Shown: one piece after another, positions 1 through 7,878 of the stretch
Layout of the letters: every line of letters starts with the position of its first letter
How positions within the stretch are numbered: position 1 is the first letter of the stretch
DNA from: Rickettsiales bacterium
GTDB lineage: Bacteria > Pseudomonadota > Alphaproteobacteria > TMED127
Assembly: GCA_002690875.1 (NCBI GenBank)
Contig: NZGH01000017.1
Location: 1-20,102 of the forward strand
Reading direction: 5' to 3'
DNA length: 20,102 nucleotides
Program-made: the position numbers and the translations under genes
Notes under the pieces: generated by a model
What the model was told of the DNA's origin: nothing
The model's database searches: none
The model's input: the letters and a program-made list of their open reading frames with translations, nothing else

Positions 1-732
1 AAGATATAAACCAGAATGACTGAAATCCCATTTTTTAAAATCTTGTGATTTAAAAACTTTTCTAAAGAAATTTTTGGTGTTAGATCTTTTAATAAAATGC
101 TCCTGATCAGGTGCTCTTTCGTAGGCAAAACCAGGTGAGATAGTTATACCGTCAACTTTAAGTTCGTCTGTGACATAGTTCAGGAAATTTTTTAACCCCT
201 CTTCTTCAGCTGTATCAAAAATTGTACAATTCACATTACATCTAAACCCTAAAGATTTTGCCTTTTTTATAGCAGATACACATCTGTCAAATACTCCATC
301 TTGACAAACTGCTTTGTCATGTTCGTCTTTCATACCATCTAGGTGGACTGACCATGTAAAATATGGACTGGGTTTGTAATCAGGAAGTTTTTTTTCCATT
401 AAAACTGCATTAGTACAAAGATATACAAATTTTTTTCTTTTTATAAGTTCTCTGACAATTTCTGGCATCTCTTTATGTATTAATGGCTCACCTCCAGGAA
501 TAGAAACTATAGGCGCTCCACATTCCTCAACAGAGTCAATGCATTCCTGAGTAGAAAGCCTTTGATTTAAAATTTCTTTAGGGTAATCAATTTTACCACA
601 CCCAGCGCATGCAAGGTTACATCTGAAAAGTGGTTCTAGCATCAAAACAAGTGGATATTTTGATCTCCCAAGAATTTTTTGTTTAAAAATGTAAGCTCCT
701 ACTCTTAATTGTTGAATAACTGGAATACCCAT
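1..732 (-). CDS. hpnH: Hopanoid biosynthesis radical SAM protein HpnH (3' end outside window)
   Basis: HpnH is the radical SAM enzyme that joins an adenosyl group to diploptene, giving adenosylhopane, the first step of C35 hopanoid side-chain synthesis. From the ATG at 732 the frame stays open for 244 codons and leaves the window with no stop, so perhaps a quarter to a third of the C-terminus is missing. The radical SAM cysteines are clear: CNLACAGC at residues 38-45 (C38, C42, C45), preceded by the typical MLEPLFR. Also visible are SIPGGEPL and SVHLDGMKDEHD, both characteristic of HpnH. It is the last visible gene of a minus-strand operon hpnA-ispH-hpnH, 27 bp after the ispH stop. The function is known from the family; the assignment is by remembered motifs and by context. 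Confidence 0.93.
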   Translation of the reverse strand, partial: MGIPVIQQLRVGAYIFKQKILGRSKYPLVLMLEPLFRCNLACAGCGKIDYPKEILNQRLSTQECIDSVEECGAPIVSIPGGEPLIHKEMPEIVRELIKRKKFVYLCTNAVLMEKKLPDYKPSPYFTWSVHLDGMKDEHDKAVCQDGVFDRCVSAIKKAKSLGFRCNVNCTIFDTAEEEGLKNFLNYVTDELKVDGITISPGFAYERAPDQEHFIKRSNTKNFFRKVFKSQDFKKWDFSHSGLYL

Positions 733-759
733 CACTAAAAACCTTGATTAAAATCTAAA

Positions 760-1719
760 TTAATTTGCCATTTCATAATTCAATAGTTCTTTTGGCAATT
801 TGAAGACAACATTTTCCTCTATGCCCGACTGTTTTTGGATTTCAATTGAAGTGAATGTTGAAATTCTGTCTATGACTTCTTTGACTAATTCGTCGGGTGT
901 TGACGCACCAGAAGTTATCCCAACAGATTCGACGTTTTCAAACCAACTTAAAGACATGTCATCTGCAGTCTCAATTAAGTATGTATTTACACCAGATTCT
1001 GAACCTATATCCTTGAGTCTATTTGAATTAGAGCTGTTTCTAGCGCCAACGACTAAAACTAAATCAACACTTTTAACCAAATCTCTAACTGCTGACTGAC
1101 GGTTTTGAGTTGCATAACAAATGTCTTTTACATCAGGACCCACAATCTTAGGAAATCTCTCCTTAAGTGCGTTTATAATATCTCTGGTATCATCAACAGA
1201 CAAAGTAGTCTGACTCACGTATGATAATTTATCAGGGTTTTTTACTTTGAGCCTTTTAACGTCATCTGTATTGGAAACAAGATAGACTGGACCTGGTATT
1301 CTTCCCATTGTGCCTTCAACTTCTGGATGACCTTCATGACCAATAAGTATAACTTCAAAGCCATCTTTAGAGTAGCGTTGTCCTTCTTTGTGAACTTTAG
1401 CAACGAGAGGACATGTTGCATCTAATACAGGAAGGTTTCTTACACCGGCTGTATCTTCAACTTTTTGTGATACACCGTGAGCACTAAAAACAGTTACAGC
1501 ACCTTCTGGAATTTGATTTAGTTCTTTTACAAACACAGCACCTTTTGAGCTTAGATTATTGACAACCCTTTTGTTATGAACAATCTCGTGACGAACATAA
1601 ACAGGAGGACCATATATTTTTAAAGCTCTTTCCACAATTTCAATTGCTCTTTCAACTCCTGCACAAAACCCTCGGGGCTGAGCCAATATAATTTTTAGTG
1701 ATTTTTTTTTTAATTTCAT
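760..1719 (-). CDS. ispH: 4-hydroxy-3-methylbut-2-enyl diphosphate reductase (IspH/LytB)
   Basis: IspH is a cytosolic [4Fe-4S] enzyme that makes IPP and DMAPP from HMBPP in the last step of the MEP pathway. The 319 aa length is normal for the family. The three cluster-binding cysteines sit in their usual contexts: RGFCAGVERA (C19), DATCPLV (C103) and DICYATQNRQ (C201). The catalytic glutamate is in HPEVEGTMGR (E135), and SNSNRL and SGASTPDELV near the C-terminus are the usual diphosphate-binding segments. The ATG at 1719 lies 8 bp after the hpnA stop, so the two are almost certainly co-transcribed. Its place inside a hopanoid operon fits supply of isoprenoid precursors for squalene and hopene. 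Confidence 0.97.
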   Translation of the reverse strand: MKLKKKSLKIILAQPRGFCAGVERAIEIVERALKIYGPPVYVRHEIVHNKRVVNNLSSKGAVFVKELNQIPEGAVTVFSAHGVSQKVEDTAGVRNLPVLDATCPLVAKVHKEGQRYSKDGFEVILIGHEGHPEVEGTMGRIPGPVYLVSNTDDVKRLKVKNPDKLSYVSQTTLSVDDTRDIINALKERFPKIVGPDVKDICYATQNRQSAVRDLVKSVDLVLVVGARNSSNSNRLKDIGSESGVNTYLIETADDMSLSWFENVESVGITSGASTPDELVKEVIDRISTFTSIEIQKQSGIEENVVFKLPKELLNYEMAN

Positions 1720-1727
1720 AATTAGTA

Positions 1728-2726
1728 TTACTTTAATTTGAAATGATTTTTTGTCCAGTTAACAGAATCTTTTATAGCATTTTTTACATTGCGAGGTCTA
1801 TAACGAAGTAACTTTTTTGCTTTTTCAGAAGAGAAGAACATTTTTTTTTCAGACATTTTTAATCCATCAAGAGTTAGGGACGGGTTATAGCGGAATATAT
1901 ATCTAGCTAAAATCTCATTGATAAAAGCAAAAAAATACAAATACTTTTGATTGATTTTAAATTTAACCTTTGGGACATTACCTATTTCTGAGACTAAGTC
2001 TAAAAAATCTTTAAAATTTAAATTTTCTCCACCTAGAATATATTTTTCACCAATTTTACCATATTTTTGTGCTAAAAAGTGACCTTCGGCTACATCATCA
2101 ACATGAACGAAGTTAAGTCCTGTATCAACATACGCTGGCATATCTTTATTTAAAACATCAAGAATAATTTTACCTGTTGGGGTTGGTTTAATATCTCCTT
2201 CCCCAATTGGAGTAGAGGGGTTTACAATGATTGCTTTTAATTTCTTTTTTTTTGTAAAGGACGAAATAATCTTTTCAGCTAAAAATTTTGATTTTTTGTA
2301 GTCACCAGTCATATCGTCAAATTTTGCTTCAAAATTTTCATCCGAAACTGAATTTTTTTTTAGTTTTAAAGTCGCTACACTTGAAGTGTAAATTAACATT
2401 TTATTATGTGTTAAAGTCTTATGAGCTATATTTTCCGTACCTAATACATTCGCGGCGTAAATTTCTGCTGGTTTCCTTGACCACAGCCTATAATCTGCTG
2501 CTACATGGAAAATAATGTCACTATCTTTAATTGGCTGATTTAAAGATTCAATATCTTCTAAATTTCCATAATAAATCTTAAGTTTTGATAGAAATGGCTT
2601 AAGATTAGTTAAGTCAGAATTTTTTCTGACAAATATATTTACTTTGTAACCTTTTTTAATTCCAAGTTTAGTAATTGCTGAACCTAAAAAACCATTAGCT
2701 CCTGTTATAAGAATCTTTTTTACCAT
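1728..2726 (-). CDS. hpnA: Hopanoid-associated NAD-dependent sugar epimerase/dehydratase HpnA
   Basis: This is an extended short-chain dehydrogenase of the HpnA type. The nucleotide-binding glycine motif GANGFLG is at residues 9-15, the catalytic YxxxK at Y143/K147, the upstream TSS at about 114-116, and NPSTPIGEGD is the typical substrate-loop segment. The 332 aa length matches HpnA proteins. HpnA is found in hopanoid clusters and is thought to act on a sugar or on the ribosyl-hopane side chain; its substrate is not settled. It is the first gene of the minus-strand hopanoid set, and a TATAAT lies on the minus strand at 2738-2733, very close to the ATG at 2726. That spacing would leave almost no leader, so I treat it only as a possible -10. 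Confidence 0.87.
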   Translation of the reverse strand: MVKKILITGANGFLGSAITKLGIKKGYKVNIFVRKNSDLTNLKPFLSKLKIYYGNLEDIESLNQPIKDSDIIFHVAADYRLWSRKPAEIYAANVLGTENIAHKTLTHNKMLIYTSSVATLKLKKNSVSDENFEAKFDDMTGDYKKSKFLAEKIISSFTKKKKLKAIIVNPSTPIGEGDIKPTPTGKIILDVLNKDMPAYVDTGLNFVHVDDVAEGHFLAQKYGKIGEKYILGGENLNFKDFLDLVSEIGNVPKVKFKINQKYLYFFAFINEILARYIFRYNPSLTLDGLKMSEKKMFFSSEKAKKLLRYRPRNVKNAIKDSVNWTKNHFKLK

Positions 2727-2768
2727 TTATAAATTATAAGAATAATGTTATGAATTAAAACTTTAATC
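2727..2768. promoter_or_regulatory. Divergent hpnA / hpnM-like intergenic region
   Basis: Only 42 bp separate the two divergent start codons, so any promoters for both genes must lie here or inside the coding ends. A TATAAT hexamer is readable on the minus strand (2738-2733), but I see no convincing -35. There is no clear ribosome-binding sequence for the plus-strand gene. Confidence 0.35.
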
Positions 2769-3674
2769 ATGTTAAATTTAATATCTAGTCTTTTTTCATA
2801 TTTAAAAAAAAAAAAGAAAATTCAAGTTTTATTGGGGTTTTTTTTAATATTTCTGATAGTCACGTTTTTCTTACACAAAGATAATTCGGATTCAAGAGTC
2901 GATGATGAGGAAGAAAAATCATCTCTCATTAACGAAATAAAAGGTAATAAATCTGATAGTTTAACTAAAAACATTGAAGTTGATATTGAAAAAAAAAACA
3001 CTGTGCAAATTGACGTAGATAATTTATCAAAATCTAAAATTTCTGAAGAAAAAATTTCCCAAAAAATATCTACTAAAAATAAATTAGAAAAGTCGTCGAA
3101 CAATAATGTAAAACAACCAACTAAAAAATCATATCAAGAAAAGAAAATTAAAATTTCTGAAACTCCTAAGCAAGTGGTTAATAATCTTCATATTGGATTA
3201 AAAAAAGTCAGCGAGAAAAATGTACAAAGTTACAATAATCTAATAAATCTTGTAAAAAATACATATAATGCTGAAACAATGATAGCCAAAATTATTGGAG
3301 ATACTTGGAAAAAAACAAGTAGAAAAGATAAAGAAGAAATTGTTACTATTTTTCAAGAATATATAGCAATAAATTATTTTAAAAGATTTAAAAAAATTAA
3401 AGATCCAACCTTTATTTTTAAAGAATCAAAAAAAATTGGTGAAAAATTTATTCTTGTTAAGACAAATTTAGTAGTTGATAAAGAGGAAGAAATCCCAATC
3501 AATTATCTATTGTTATTAAATAATAATAAATGGAGAATTTTTGACGTTTTGCTTGCTGGTTCAATTAGTGAAATTGCAACAAAAAAATCTGAATTTTCAG
3601 GGTTTATAAGCGATGGCAAAATTACTCCACTGATAAATGCTTTAAAAAAACAAAACTCTATTTTAAATAATTAA
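2769..3674 (+). CDS. HpnM/MlaC-like (Ttg2D) lipid-transport protein with N-terminal anchor and long linker
   Basis: The C-terminal part (about residues 131-295) resembles the MlaC/Ttg2D/HpnM family. It has the NVQSYNNLINLVKNTYN segment, a TWKKTSRKDKEEIVTIFQEYI helix region and the NNNKWRIFDVLLAGSIS strand before the C-terminus. Such proteins carry lipids across the periplasm, and HpnM is tied to hopanoid trafficking. The N-terminus has one hydrophobic stretch at residues 19-35 after five lysines, which could be a signal anchor; I see no clear signal-peptidase site. Between this and the MlaC part is a Lys/Ser/Glu-rich linker of roughly 95 residues, so the 301 aa total is longer than the roughly 200 aa I expect for HpnM. 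It diverges from hpnA. The low-complexity linker makes the exact orthology uncertain. Confidence 0.72.
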   Translation: MLNLISSLFSYLKKKKKIQVLLGFFLIFLIVTFFLHKDNSDSRVDDEEEKSSLINEIKGNKSDSLTKNIEVDIEKKNTVQIDVDNLSKSKISEEKISQKISTKNKLEKSSNNNVKQPTKKSYQEKKIKISETPKQVVNNLHIGLKKVSEKNVQSYNNLINLVKNTYNAETMIAKIIGDTWKKTSRKDKEEIVTIFQEYIAINYFKRFKKIKDPTFIFKESKKIGEKFILVKTNLVVDKEEEIPINYLLLLNNNKWRIFDVLLAGSISEIATKKSEFSGFISDGKITPLINALKKQNSILNN

Positions 3675-4492
3675 TGCTGTTTTACCAAAATTTCACCGAT
3701 TCCATTAATACTTCTATCTAAGCAAAATCTTTGAAATTTATCATTACCTAAGTTAATAGAATATTTGTTTTTTAAATATTGTTTAAAATATCTAAAAAAA
3801 ATTGACTCAAAATAGTCAACAGGTTTACTAATTTTTGCTCCAATATTTTTAATATTATTATCCATTAAAAAAATAGTTCCTCTTTTCATCGAAAGTCCAA
3901 GAAATGGTTTATAAGATTTAAATAAAATTACATTACCAGCAATCATTTTAAAGCAACAAAATTTTCCAACATTTTCTTTAACAATTATGAGACCCCTTCT
4001 CATAAAACATCCAAGATAATCGCCAGCGTTTCCTTGAACAATAATTTCTCCTCCTCTCATTCCTTGTTTAACCCCTAAATATGCTGAACCAACAAAATTA
4101 CCGGCATGACCCATAACATAAATAGTACCTCCACTCATTTGAGCTCCTAAAAAATGATCAACTGATCCATTAATTTTAATTTCTCCACTTATCATTTCGT
4201 AACCAATATTTGAACCAACATCAGAATTAACAAAAAGCTTATCTTTTTTCCATCTATATCCCAAGTGATGACAAAATTTGTTGCACCCGTGAATTTCAAT
4301 TTCATTAGTTTCTGTTTTGATTTTACTTATTTCTATTGAAAAAAAATTACCAACAATTGATTCTTTTCTGTTAACAAATATTTTTATTTGGCTTATATTT
4401 TTTTGATTAATTTCGATATTATTTATTATGCTGAGATTTCTAAGGTCCGAATGCTTAACGGCACTTTTAAATTTTAAAATTACTTTTTTCAT
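3671..4492 (-). CDS. fhcC: Formyltransferase/hydrolase complex subunit C (formylmethanofuran dehydrogenase C-like)
   Basis: FhcC is a subunit of the Fhc complex, which releases formate from formyl-H4MPT via methylofuran. The protein is a right-handed beta-helix like the C-terminal domain of glutamate synthase. The repeating pattern GxxGxxLGxxMxxGxIxVxGxxG runs through the middle of the protein, for example FLGAQMSGGTIYVMGHAGNF and GMRGGEIIVQGNAGDYLG. The frame opens at a TTG (4513), but the ATG at 4492 overlaps the fhcD stop as ATGA and is the better start, giving 273 aa. The 3' end meets the MlaC-like gene in a shared TTAA at 3671-3674, which serves as the stop codon on both strands. It is the last gene of the pcd-fhcB-fhcD-fhcC set. 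Confidence 0.93.
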   Translation of the reverse strand: MKKVILKFKSAVKHSDLRNLSIINNIEINQKNISQIKIFVNRKESIVGNFFSIEISKIKTETNEIEIHGCNKFCHHLGYRWKKDKLFVNSDVGSNIGYEMISGEIKINGSVDHFLGAQMSGGTIYVMGHAGNFVGSAYLGVKQGMRGGEIIVQGNAGDYLGCFMRRGLIIVKENVGKFCCFKMIAGNVILFKSYKPFLGLSMKRGTIFLMDNNIKNIGAKISKPVDYFESIFFRYFKQYLKNKYSINLGNDKFQRFCLDRSINGIGEILVKQH

Positions 4493-5379
4493 GACATTAT
4501 TTTTTTTAACCAAAATAAATAGGGACCTAGTTTTCCACCATAATTTCCAGCAGAAATACCATTGATATTTTTATTTCCTGAATTAATTATCGAACGTATT
4601 CCAACTTTCATAGCTGAAATAATGTCGGATTCTTCAAGACCATCGATTACAATTTCAAGAACATAATTAGATGTATTATCTAACTTTGAGTCAACTACAC
4701 CTCGAAGGGTTGGGCAATATTCGAAATTTGTTGAAGCAATTAAATTTTTATATTTTGAACCCACCTTTGAACCCGACCTAACTATTCCTCCAGGAAAAGG
4801 TAAAATTACATTTTTAATTTTATTAATCTCACTAACTGCCCTCTCAGAAACCTTAAGTAATGAATCAACAGTTTTTCCTAAAATTAAAAAATTGCCCCCA
4901 CCTATTGCCTTAGTTTGATATGCAAATTCCTCACAAACAAATTCACCATCCATGACTGGTATTCTCCATAACCTTTTATTCCCTAACACTTTTGCAATCT
5001 GAAAACCATCACCAAAGTATCTAAGTGACTTTCCAAGATTTATTTTTTTTTCACTTAAATTTCCAGCATACAATGCGGAAGTCGGTGAGGTCATTATACA
5101 CTGACCGGCTCTGTTTAAGATTTGTTTAGATAGTTCTTTTTCCGACATAGAGAAAACTAACAATGACACTCCTGGTCTTCCATCAGGTGTATCCTTTGGG
5201 TCTAAGATTGATTCTATTCCTGCTTCACAGCCACAAGCAATAACTGATGTTGCAAAACCTGTGAACGAATTAGCTGCTTCAAGTGCCCACTTTTTTGAAT
5301 AAGCTGTAACAATTAGTCTTGATGCTTTCATCGGAAAAGCCTCCGCAAATGTGTTGTGCAAAGTAATAGAATTCTTCAT
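4489..5379 (-). CDS. fhcD: Formylmethanofuran:H4MPT formyltransferase, Fhc subunit D (Ftr-like)
   Basis: FhcD transfers the formyl group from formyl-H4MPT to methylofuran within the Fhc complex. The N-terminus ITLHNTFAEAFPMKASRL and the segment GFATSVIACGCEAGIES are signature parts of Ftr/FhcD, followed by DTPDGRPGVSLLVF (residues about 64-76). The 296 aa length is normal. A TTG lies one codon upstream, but AGGAAG eight bases before the ATG at 5379 favours that ATG. The start is only a few bases after the fhcB stop (5384), exactly where many methylotrophs carry fhcA, which is absent here. The 3' end overlaps the fhcC start by 4 bp. Confidence 0.95.
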   Translation of the reverse strand: MKNSITLHNTFAEAFPMKASRLIVTAYSKKWALEAANSFTGFATSVIACGCEAGIESILDPKDTPDGRPGVSLLVFSMSEKELSKQILNRAGQCIMTSPTSALYAGNLSEKKINLGKSLRYFGDGFQIAKVLGNKRLWRIPVMDGEFVCEEFAYQTKAIGGGNFLILGKTVDSLLKVSERAVSEINKIKNVILPFPGGIVRSGSKVGSKYKNLIASTNFEYCPTLRGVVDSKLDNTSNYVLEIVIDGLEESDIISAMKVGIRSIINSGNKNINGISAGNYGGKLGPYLFWLKKIMS

Positions 5380-5383
5380 CAAT

Positions 5384-6457
5384 TTAACTTCCTGAAACTT
5401 TAGTTAATATTTCTTCAACAGTTTTATAAGGAGAATCTATAAACTTGTTTAACTTTATAACACTTATGCCGTCGGAATGAACTGTAAGTCCTTTTTTGTC
5501 TATTCCAGGAGTTTGTGTAGGAATGTAAACATCAAAATCTTTTTTTTTTTTTAAATTAGGATTTCCAATAAATATATTTCTCTTAAAGTAATTAATTTTT
5601 GGGTTATTATCAAAATTGGAGATATAAATTTGCAATTCAACATTTTCTTTTAATAGCGAACTTTTAATTTGATAAGGTTCGTATTCAGCGCCTTTTTCAG
5701 TGAAAATAACAGCATTTGGAAAACCAGTTTTTGTAACACAAGCATTTATAAATCCAGAAGCATTTTCAGAACCAAAAAAATTAAAAATCCTTAGCCTTCT
5801 AATCTTATTAACTGAATATACTAAATCATAAATACTTAATATCAGTGCTAAATTATGCTCATTAATATTTATTACAACTGTTGGATATTTCGACTTCAAC
5901 AATGAATTAAGAATTTTAAAAAGTCTATCTTGTTTACCTATTTTTTGATTCAATTTAACATAAAGAGAATTTATATCATGGAAAATATTCTTATCTTTGG
6001 ATTCAATGATATTGCAAATTGTTTTTTCTTTAGAATTTTTTTTTCCTAAAAAAAATATTGATTTTTTAACTTTTTCTTTGCTCCATTTTAATTGATCAAA
6101 AAAACCATGAAATGAAGAAATCTCGTCACTACCAACAAGTAGTATAAAGTCGGATCTATTTTTTAACTCGTTAAATGTAACTGTAGAGCCTCCAAATTTT
6201 TGAAAAGTTAAATATAAATTATTAATTTTTTCATAATTTTTATGATTTATAGAACATTTTTTTTCCTCCGCAAATCTTAAAGCTTTATCAATTGAAGAAA
6301 TATCGCAATCCATTCCATCAACGTGGATTGATGATGAAATTTTCAAAATTTTTTTTATTTCCGATATTGCTTCTTTAAGATTTACCACCTTCCCCTTTAT
6401 CATAGGAGAAGCCTTCAAGGAATAATTATCAACTTTTTTATTTTTTTGTTTTAACAT
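5384..6457 (-). CDS. fhcB: Formyltransferase/hydrolase complex subunit B (FwdB-like, no metal-binding N-terminus)
   Basis: The best family markers are the N-terminal KGKVVNLKEAISEIKKIL, the GGSTVTFNELKNRSDFILLVGSD segment and the C-terminal YIPTQTPGIDKKGLTVHSDG before the final helix. FhcB is the bacterial homologue of the molybdenum/tungsten subunit of formylmethanofuran dehydrogenase, and the bacterial form is known to have lost redox function. In line with this, no N-terminal iron-sulfur cysteine cluster is visible. The frame opens at an ATG at 6532, but that would overlap the PCD-like gene by 95 bp. I prefer the ATG at 6457 (20 bp overlap, 357 aa); the ATG at 6403 is another option. A run of 13 T on the plus strand (5540-5552) lies in the gene without breaking the frame. 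Confidence 0.88.
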   Translation of the reverse strand: MLKQKNKKVDNYSLKASPMIKGKVVNLKEAISEIKKILKISSSIHVDGMDCDISSIDKALRFAEEKKCSINHKNYEKINNLYLTFQKFGGSTVTFNELKNRSDFILLVGSDEISSFHGFFDQLKWSKEKVKKSIFFLGKKNSKEKTICNIIESKDKNIFHDINSLYVKLNQKIGKQDRLFKILNSLLKSKYPTVVININEHNLALILSIYDLVYSVNKIRRLRIFNFFGSENASGFINACVTKTGFPNAVIFTEKGAEYEPYQIKSSLLKENVELQIYISNFDNNPKINYFKRNIFIGNPNLKKKKDFDVYIPTQTPGIDKKGLTVHSDGISVIKLNKFIDSPYKTVEEILTKVSGS

Positions 6458-6812
6458 ATGCAAATCTTGGGTCGTCTGGAGTCCCTTCAAGACTGAGACC
6501 TTGATCTTTAGGATTCCATAAAATAAACTCATCGATTTTTTTTGCTAAATCAAAATCTAGTTGAGTAATTCCTTTTTTTGCATGATTCATTAATTTTACC
6601 TCAACAAAAGCATAAGAAACAACAAGATCCGGATGGTGCCATGCAAGTTCAGATAAATGACCAATAGCGTTAACAAGCATAAGTGTACCCTTCCAACTAT
6701 GAGTTTTATAGGTTTTTCTTATCCACTTGCCATCAAAAATCCAATCTTTAAAATCTTTGTTTAACTTTTCATTAATCTGCTCTTCATTAAAAACGTCTAT
6801 AACATTTGTCAT
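6438..6812 (-). CDS. Pterin-4a-carbinolamine dehydratase-like protein
   Basis: The family signature is intact: ELAWHHPDLVVSY with His59, His60 and Pro61, then His77 and a downstream Asp, fitting the PCD/DCoH pattern E-x3-H-H-P...Y...H...D. Length is 124 aa, slightly longer than the usual 95-115. PCD normally dehydrates 4a-hydroxy-tetrahydrobiopterin after aromatic amino acid hydroxylation; no hydroxylase is present here. PCD-like genes are known in H4MPT-linked C1 clusters of methylotrophs, where a role in H4MPT synthesis or protection has been proposed, so a pterin role is likely but the reaction is not known. It is the first gene of the fhc operon. GAGG nine bases before the ATG at 6812 is a fair ribosome-binding site. 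Confidence 0.88.
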   Translation of the reverse strand: MTNVIDVFNEEQINEKLNKDFKDWIFDGKWIRKTYKTHSWKGTLMLVNAIGHLSELAWHHPDLVVSYAFVEVKLMNHAKKGITQLDFDLAKKIDEFILWNPKDQGLSLEGTPDDPRFAYVKTKK

Positions 6813-6906
6813 TAGTTCATCCTCATTAAATTATAGTTATCTGTAAATTTAACTATAGTATAGAGATTATTTAAAATGATAAATATTTTATGAAATAAAA
6901 AATAAA
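6813..6906. promoter_or_regulatory. Divergent control region between the pcd-fhc and RFAP synthase-mtdB operons
   Basis: This 94 bp AT-rich gap separates the two main C1 operons. It contains a perfect 8-bp inverted repeat, TATAGTTA at 6832-6839 and TAACTATA at 6850-6857, with a 10 bp spacer (18 bp centre to centre, nearly two helical turns). The arms overlap possible -10 boxes: TATAGT on the plus strand (6854-6859) and TATAAT on the minus strand (6835-6830). No good -35 is seen. It may be an operator or simply overlapping divergent promoters. Confidence 0.5.
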
Positions 6907-7878
6907 GTGAGAAAAAGTTTAACAATAGATAGCCCAGCAAGATTACATCTTGGATTTATGGAACTAAATGATTCAAATCCTAGAGTTTTTGGAAGTGTTG
7001 GTTTAGCAATAACTAATTTCAAGTTTAAACAAACAATACAATCAAACAAAGATTTTGATGTGATATGTACTGACAAAAGTATAAAACTTCGGATTGAAGA
7101 AATAATTGAATCGTTCTCCAAAAATTATAAAATCAGAAAGTGTAAATTAACTGTAACCGATTTTATCCCACTTCACAAAGGACTTGGGTCGGGGACACAA
7201 ATTTCTTTAAATACAGGTTTTTTGTTATCAAGCTTCAATAATTTAAATCTTTCAATAGAAAACATATCAAGATTTCTTGGAAGAGGACAAAGATCCGGTG
7301 TAGGCGTTGAAACTTTTAAATCTGGAGGCTTTATTATTGACACTGGAAAACAAAAAAGTTCTGTTTCCCCCCCTTTAAAACTAATTGATTTTAAATGGCC
7401 AAAAAATTGGCATATAATTTTAATTTCACATATAAATTTTTCTGGTCTTCACGGAAAAAAAGAATTAAAAGAATTTAGAAAACTAAAAAATATAAGTTCA
7501 AGGTTTGCTAAAGAAAATTGTTTTAGTCTTTTAATGAAAATAATTCCTGGTCTTCTTGAAAATGATTTTTATACTTTTGCTGATGGAGTGCAAAAAATTC
7601 AAGAAAATATGTCGAAAATTTTTTACGGAAATAAAAATAATTTCTCTAGTCAAAATGTTTCAAAAATTTTTAGTTTTTTAAGAAAAAAAAATTATATTGG
7701 ATTTGGACAATCCTCTTGGGGACCAACTGGATTTATTTTTTGTGAAAACAAAAATAAAAGAGAAGAAATTTTTAATATGATAGAGAATTTTATTGAATTA
7801 AAAAAAATTGAAGGTATTAATCTTCTAAAGGTAAGAGGAAGAAATTTTGGAAATAAAATTATTAAGGAAAGTAAATGA
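6907..7878 (+). CDS. Beta-ribofuranosylaminobenzene 5'-phosphate (RFAP) synthase-like protein (MptG-type)
   Basis: RFAP synthase condenses 4-hydroxybenzoate or p-aminobenzoate with PRPP, losing CO2 and PPi, and is the first committed step to the arylamine part of H4MPT. The protein has the GHMP-like fold features of this family: SPARLHLGFMELN at residues 9-21, the glycine loop PLHKGLGSGTQ at 88-98, GRGQRSGVGVETFKSGG at 125-141 with a following Phe-Ile-Ile-Asp, and SSWGPTGFIF near the C-terminus. Length, 323 aa, is typical. The start is a GTG at 6907; I see no ATG further upstream in the frame that fits, and the ribosome-binding site is weak. It heads the plus-strand C1 operon and overlaps mtdB by 4 bp (ATGA). 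Confidence 0.92.
   Translation: MRKSLTIDSPARLHLGFMELNDSNPRVFGSVGLAITNFKFKQTIQSNKDFDVICTDKSIKLRIEEIIESFSKNYKIRKCKLTVTDFIPLHKGLGSGTQISLNTGFLLSSFNNLNLSIENISRFLGRGQRSGVGVETFKSGGFIIDTGKQKSSVSPPLKLIDFKWPKNWHIILISHINFSGLHGKKELKEFRKLKNISSRFAKENCFSLLMKIIPGLLENDFYTFADGVQKIQENMSKIFYGNKNNFSSQNVSKIFSFLRKKNYIGFGQSSWGPTGFIFCENKNKREEIFNMIENFIELKKIEGINLLKVRGRNFGNKIIKESK

Noticed and set aside
800..1099. Plus-strand open frame of 99 codons
   Set aside because: It lies wholly antisense to ispH, whose conserved residues are intact, and its translation shows no recognisable family.
2822..3103. Minus-strand open frame with Phe/Ser-rich sequence
   Set aside because: Antisense to the Lys/Glu-rich linker of the MlaC-like gene; the composition is the mirror of that low-complexity stretch.
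5540..5552. Possible second frameshift at a 13-base homopolymer in fhcB
   Set aside because: The reading frame continues correctly into the conserved YIPTQTPGID segment on the other side, so no break is present.
6458..6532. Longer fhcB start at ATG 6532
   Set aside because: It would overlap the PCD-like gene by 95 bp, and its extra 25 residues do not resemble FhcB, whose homology begins after residue about 40 of that form.
6888..7121. Minus-strand 77-codon open frame beginning inside the RFAP synthase gene
   Set aside because: Antisense to the conserved N-terminus of the RFAP synthase; no family resemblance.
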